A stretch of DNA of 64,000 nt, from assembly GCA_021413965.1 (NCBI GenBank), contig JAIOPI010000004.1, positions 62,001 to 126,000 of the forward strand, written 5' to 3'. The stretch comes from Lentisphaerota bacterium. GTDB lineage: Bacteria > Verrucomicrobiota > Kiritimatiellia > UBA8416 > JAIOPI01. This document shows, one piece after another, positions 60,829 to 64,000 of this stretch. The translations under genes were made by a program, and so were the position numbers. Each line of letters opens with the position of its first letter. Within the stretch, counting starts at the first letter, position 1. Below the pieces are notes generated by a model, which made no database searches, was not told where the DNA came from, and saw nothing but the letters and a program-made list of their open reading frames with translations.

Positions 60829-62151
60829 TCAAGGCTTCGGCAGTTCGCGATACGCGGCAAACATGTTCTCGGCGAAGGGCGATCCCCACGTGCCTCCCAG
60901 CCTGGCCTGCCAGCAGCTATCCACCCAGTCGAGGTACACGTCATGATTCCAGAGCGGCTCGAGCTTCATGAGGCGCACGGCCAGCGCGCTGCCCAACGTT
61001 GAATGGTAAGTGAGGCCCTGGTACGCAATCTTGCCGGGCATGACACTCGTCTCGGGCGACGTCCGCCACCCCGCGTACCGCTCACCCCACACCGGCGTGC
61101 CCAGCGGCACGTCGTCGAACCAGCCCGGATGCCAGTACTCCTCGCTGCCAGGTTGGTTGATGGTGTGGCGCGTGGCGTCGCGCGCCGCCTGCGTCAGGGC
61201 AAACGTCTGGCCATCCTCCAGAAAGACGGACACCGTGTCGTGCGTCTTGGCCACGTCGCGCATCGGCTCGTCGCCGAGCAGCACGCCCGCCGCCAGGATG
61301 GGCATCTTGCGCCCCACGCCGATGGTGCCCCCGACATAGCCCCAGCAGGCGCCGTTGGCGACGAGCGCGTAGTTGTCGATGCCGAGTTGCACGTAGCGGA
61401 TCAGCAGCGTGCGCTTCTCGGCGGGCGTGTGATCATTCAGCATCAGCCGCAGAATGCCGATGCTGGTGTCCTTCGCCATGCCGCCGCCGTAGTGGCACAT
61501 GTTCTTCAGCGGGTGCAGATAGTCCCCTTCCCACTCCAGCCGGTGATCGATCCACGGCTTCTCGAAGAGGCCCTCCACCTCCGCGAGCGCCGGCGTCTCC
61601 GCCACGGGCGCGAACGTTGGCAGCAGGTCCGGACGCAGCTTGCTCACGTTGTGCAGCGGCTTGTCCGTGCCGGCATACGGCGGGCGAAAACTGCCCGCGG
61701 GAGGTGGGGCGCCCACGACCGTCAGCACCGCCGACACGTCCAGCACCGGCCGGCCCAACGGCCCGCTCAGCGTCGACACAAGCGACACGCCCGGCTCGAG
61801 CGACAGATTCGGCAAGCGGTTGGCAACGTTCAGCGCCTCCTGGTATCCCCCGACGCGACCATCGTAGCCGTGGTCCATGGACGGCACGGGGTTGGTCATC
61901 GATCCGTCGCGGTCCGCCTTATTCGCCGGGCGCGTGATGCCCGTCACCGTGACGGGCCCCACCACCCACCAGTCGCCGTTGGCGAACTGACCAGCCGGGC
62001 GATCCGACGCCAAAGTCCACGTGATGCCGAATTGCGTGAGCGACGTGGCCGCGCAGGCGGCTTCCCCCAGCAGCACCAGCGCCAGCACGGCGGAACCGCG
62101 GGCGGCGAGGGTCAACGGACGGCAGCAGGCGGTCCTCCAGCGAGTATTCAT
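60829..62151 (-). CDS. Exported FGITWTF-family protein (paralogue 5)
   Basis: The 440-residue protein has a signal peptide (GSAVLALVLLGEAACA), then 'LTQFGITWTL' and 'GQFANGDWWVVGPVTVTGI'. It matches paralogue 4 over its full length without large gaps, so the two arose by recent tandem duplication. Conserved residues likely to matter across the family include the 'PPYAGTDKPL' loop, 'FEKPWIDHRLEW', the 'HYGGGMAKD' His, 'GVGRKMPIL' and 'FLEDGQTF'. ATG 62151 follows GGTGGGGG. The operator at 62182 lies 31 bp upstream and is shared with the divergent GH94-like gene. Confidence 0.7.
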   Translation of the reverse strand: MNTRWRTACCRPLTLAARGSAVLALVLLGEAACAATSLTQFGITWTLASDRPAGQFANGDWWVVGPVTVTGITRPANKADRDGSMTNPVPSMDHGYDGRVGGYQEALNVANRLPNLSLEPGVSLVSTLSGPLGRPVLDVSAVLTVVGAPPPAGSFRPPYAGTDKPLHNVSKLRPDLLPTFAPVAETPALAEVEGLFEKPWIDHRLEWEGDYLHPLKNMCHYGGGMAKDTSIGILRLMLNDHTPAEKRTLLIRYVQLGIDNYALVANGACWGYVGGTIGVGRKMPILAAGVLLGDEPMRDVAKTHDTVSVFLEDGQTFALTQAARDATRHTINQPGSEEYWHPGWFDDVPLGTPVWGERYAGWRTSPETSVMPGKIAYQGLTYHSTLGSALAVRLMKLEPLWNHDVYLDWVDSCWQARLGGTWGSPFAENMFAAYRELPKP

Positions 62152-62181
62152 ACCCCCACCTTAGCGCACACCAAACAGAAT

Positions 62182-62195
62182 ATCAATGGTTTGAT
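62182..62195. promoter_or_regulatory. 14-bp operator ATCAATGGTTTGAT between divergent genes
   Basis: This is identical to the copies at 49478 and 54959. It is 31 bp from the FGITWTF gene (minus) and 61 bp from the GH94-like gene (plus). A TTGACA-like hexamer (62195-62200, plus) abuts it, and a minus-strand TTGATA overlaps it. The site therefore overlaps likely promoter elements in both directions. Confidence 0.65.
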
Positions 62196-62255
62196 TGACA
62201 AGTTTACGCGCTTATGCGACGAGTAAGCATGCCGCCAACCCCCAGGAGGTGCCGC

Positions 62256-64000
62256 ATGGGACGCTACGGACAATTTTCCCCCGATGGACTCGAGTACGTC
62301 ATCACGACGCCCCACACGCCTCGCGACTGGTTCAACTTCTTCTGGAACCCCACCTACTTGGCCTGCGTCGGCAACAGCCTGAACGGCTGCTCACTCTATC
62401 AGAACGAAGCCGGCGTGGTGACCAACCTCTTCGGCAAGCAGGACATGCGCGAGGACCCGCGCTGGGTCTACGTCCGCGACAACCGCACCGGCGAAGTCTG
62501 GTCCGCCGGCTATCTCCCCTGCCACACCGCGCACGAGGCGTACGAAGTCCGCAACGGCCTCGGCTACACCATCCTGCGCACGTTGAAGAACGGCATCCGG
62601 GTGACGTTCCGCGTCTTCGTGCCGCGCCATCACGCCGGCGAACTCTGGACCATCACGGTCGCCAACGAAGGCCGAACCGCGCGCGACCTGTCCGTCTTCA
62701 CCGTCGCCAACGTCATGCTGGATGGCGTCAACATGCCCTATGGCTACGTGGGAGGACTCAGCGCCGAGTTCCTGCCGCGGGACAACCTGCTCTTCTACAA
62801 GAACATGACCTTCACCGTCGTGAATGAAAAGTTCCGCGCCTTCATGTACGCGGACGCCCCCATCGCCCGCTGGGACGTCTCCCGCGACCACTTTCTCGGC
62901 CGCACCCGCAACTACGCCTGCCCCCAGCGCGTCGTGGACGGCAAACTGGGCAACTCCATCGCCGCCGCCGAATACCTCGTCGGCGCCATGCAGCACAATC
63001 TGAAGCTGGGCGCCGGCCGCGCGCGCACCATCAACGTCGTGCTCGGGATTGTGCTGAATCTCAAGGAGGCGCGGGCCATGGTCCGCGCCTTCAACAGCAC
63101 GGCAAAGATCGAGGCCGAGCAGGCCGCCATCCGGAAGGCCAACGTCCGCCGCCTCGGCGGGCTGAAACTGACGACGCCCGACGGCGATTTCAACCGCCTG
63201 TTCAGCGTCTGGCTCAAGCACGAGCTGTACCTGATGGCCGACTGGGCGCGGTTCTACTTCAAGGGCTTTCGCGATACCTGCCAGGATGCCGCGGGCATGA
63301 GCGTCATCAACCCGGACCGCGCGCTGCAGATGCTGAAGAAGGCCCTGCAGAACCAGCGCAGCGACGGCTTCGCCCCGCGCGCCTTCCGCGTGGCCAGCAT
63401 GGACATCGCCGCCGCGGACAAGCACTACTGCGACAGCCCGTCCTGGATCGCCCATGCCACTGACGCGATCCTGGCCGAGACCGGCAACCTCGCCCTGCTC
63501 GACGACGTCGTCCCCTATTCGGACCAGGGCCGCGGCAGCATCTGGGAGCACAACCTGCGCGCCCTGGAATTCCTCTGGAACGACCGCGGCGCCAACGGGC
63601 TGTCGCGAATTCATTACGGCGACTGGTGCGACCTCATCGACAAGGCCGGCTACAAGGGCAAAGGCGTCAGCATCTGGATGAGCTTCGCCCTGGCCCGCGT
63701 GCTGACACTGGTCGGCAACATCGCCGCCGCGCGCGGCGAGGCGCGGCTGGCCGCCACCTGCCGGCGGCGCTATGCCACCCTCGCCAAGGCCATCCGCCAA
63801 CACGGCTGGGATGGCGATCACTTTCTCTACGCCATCAACGACGACGGCCTCCGCATCGGCGCCGCGGACGCCGCGGAAGGCAAGTACTTCATCAACCCGC
63901 AGAGCTGGGCGATGCTGTCAGGCGTCATCAGCCCCGCGGTCTATCTGGCCATCACCCGCAAGTACGAGCCCAAGGTGGACACGCCCGTAGGCCCAGTCGC
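62256..64000 (+). CDS. GH94-like glycoside phosphorylase, 3' end beyond the window
   Basis: 581 codons are visible from ATG 62256, with AGGAGGT 6 bases upstream. The order matches GH94: an N-terminal beta-sandwich (MGRYGQFSPDGLEYVITTPH; 'LWTITVANEGRTARDLSVFT'), a helical linker and an (alpha/alpha)6 barrel with 'FRDTCQDAAG' and the 'YGDWCDLID' block. GH94 enzymes split beta-linked disaccharides or oligosaccharides with phosphate in the cytoplasm, or release sugar-1-phosphate from cyclic glucans. No signal peptide is present, which fits use of imported products of the secreted enzymes. It shares the operator at 62182 with the divergent FGITWTF pair. Confidence 0.75.
   Translation, partial: MGRYGQFSPDGLEYVITTPHTPRDWFNFFWNPTYLACVGNSLNGCSLYQNEAGVVTNLFGKQDMREDPRWVYVRDNRTGEVWSAGYLPCHTAHEAYEVRNGLGYTILRTLKNGIRVTFRVFVPRHHAGELWTITVANEGRTARDLSVFTVANVMLDGVNMPYGYVGGLSAEFLPRDNLLFYKNMTFTVVNEKFRAFMYADAPIARWDVSRDHFLGRTRNYACPQRVVDGKLGNSIAAAEYLVGAMQHNLKLGAGRARTINVVLGIVLNLKEARAMVRAFNSTAKIEAEQAAIRKANVRRLGGLKLTTPDGDFNRLFSVWLKHELYLMADWARFYFKGFRDTCQDAAGMSVINPDRALQMLKKALQNQRSDGFAPRAFRVASMDIAAADKHYCDSPSWIAHATDAILAETGNLALLDDVVPYSDQGRGSIWEHNLRALEFLWNDRGANGLSRIHYGDWCDLIDKAGYKGKGVSIWMSFALARVLTLVGNIAAARGEARLAATCRRRYATLAKAIRQHGWDGDHFLYAINDDGLRIGAADAAEGKYFINPQSWAMLSGVISPAVYLAITRKYEPKVDTPVGPV

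Noticed and set aside
1..64000. tRNA, rRNA, insertion sequences, integrases, phage genes
   Set aside because: None was seen when reading the intergenic gaps on both strands; hairpin repeats are the only mobile-like signals.

Overview
The window is about 64 kb of GC-rich bacterial DNA. The best guess at origin is the PVC superphylum (Verrucomicrobiota, Kiritimatiellota or Lentisphaerota). That rests on a GT3 (eukaryote-type) glycogen synthase, an MttB-family methyltransferase inside a sugar operon, WYL and IclR regulators, and very large secreted modular carbohydrate-active proteins. Taxonomy is inference: no rRNA, tRNA or ribosomal marker was seen.

Layout. 1-8.6 kb is mostly general: an exported M23 peptidase (cut by the window edge), an MFS exporter, glycogen synthase, an acetyl-xylan-esterase-family protein, a flavin-reductase-like protein, and a NarL-type soluble histidine kinase divergent from a WYL regulator with two matching palindromes between them. 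8.6-15.5 kb holds a CheB-like gene remnant, an exported transglutaminase-fold protein, a GH78 alpha-L-rhamnosidase, a Gfo/Idh/MocA oxidoreductase and a TIM-barrel sugar isomerase/epimerase. 15.5-17.9 kb is a hybrid sensor kinase with a terminal receiver. 18.4-26.9 kb is a sugar-metabolism locus: an SDR epimerase divergent from a tightly packed operon of MttB homologue, exported FGITWTF-family protein, IclR regulator, large unknown protein and arabinose/fucose-isomerase-like protein.

26.9-64 kb is an extracellular glycan-degradation locus. It encodes a GH5 enzyme, alpha/alpha-toroid proteins, several right-handed beta-helix proteins, a heparinase II/III-like lyase, an SGNH esterase, a NodB deacetylase, a nitrilase-fold hydrolase, two giant apiosidase-like (DUF4038) proteins of about 1,520 and 1,726 residues, and a GH94-like phosphorylase at the right edge. 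The combination (rhamnosidase, apiosidase-like proteins, beta-helix proteins, acetylesterase, lyase) suggests pectic polysaccharides such as rhamnogalacturonan. The substrate is inference.

Two features tie the right half together. First, a 14-bp near-palindrome, ATCAATGGTTTGAT, occurs identically at three promoters (49478, 54959, 62182), with a 12/14 variant at 32290. Three of these four sites lie in divergent intergenic regions, so the locus looks like one regulon whose regulator is not in the window. Second, an uncharacterised exported family recognisable by an N-terminal block like 'SQFGITWTF...GQFVNGDWWVVGPV' occurs five times (20707, 30068, 42516, 59511 and 60829), always beside glycan genes. 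Decayed genes (CheB-like, beta-helix, isomerase), hairpin repeats and an internal 726-bp duplication show that the locus is being actively remodelled.
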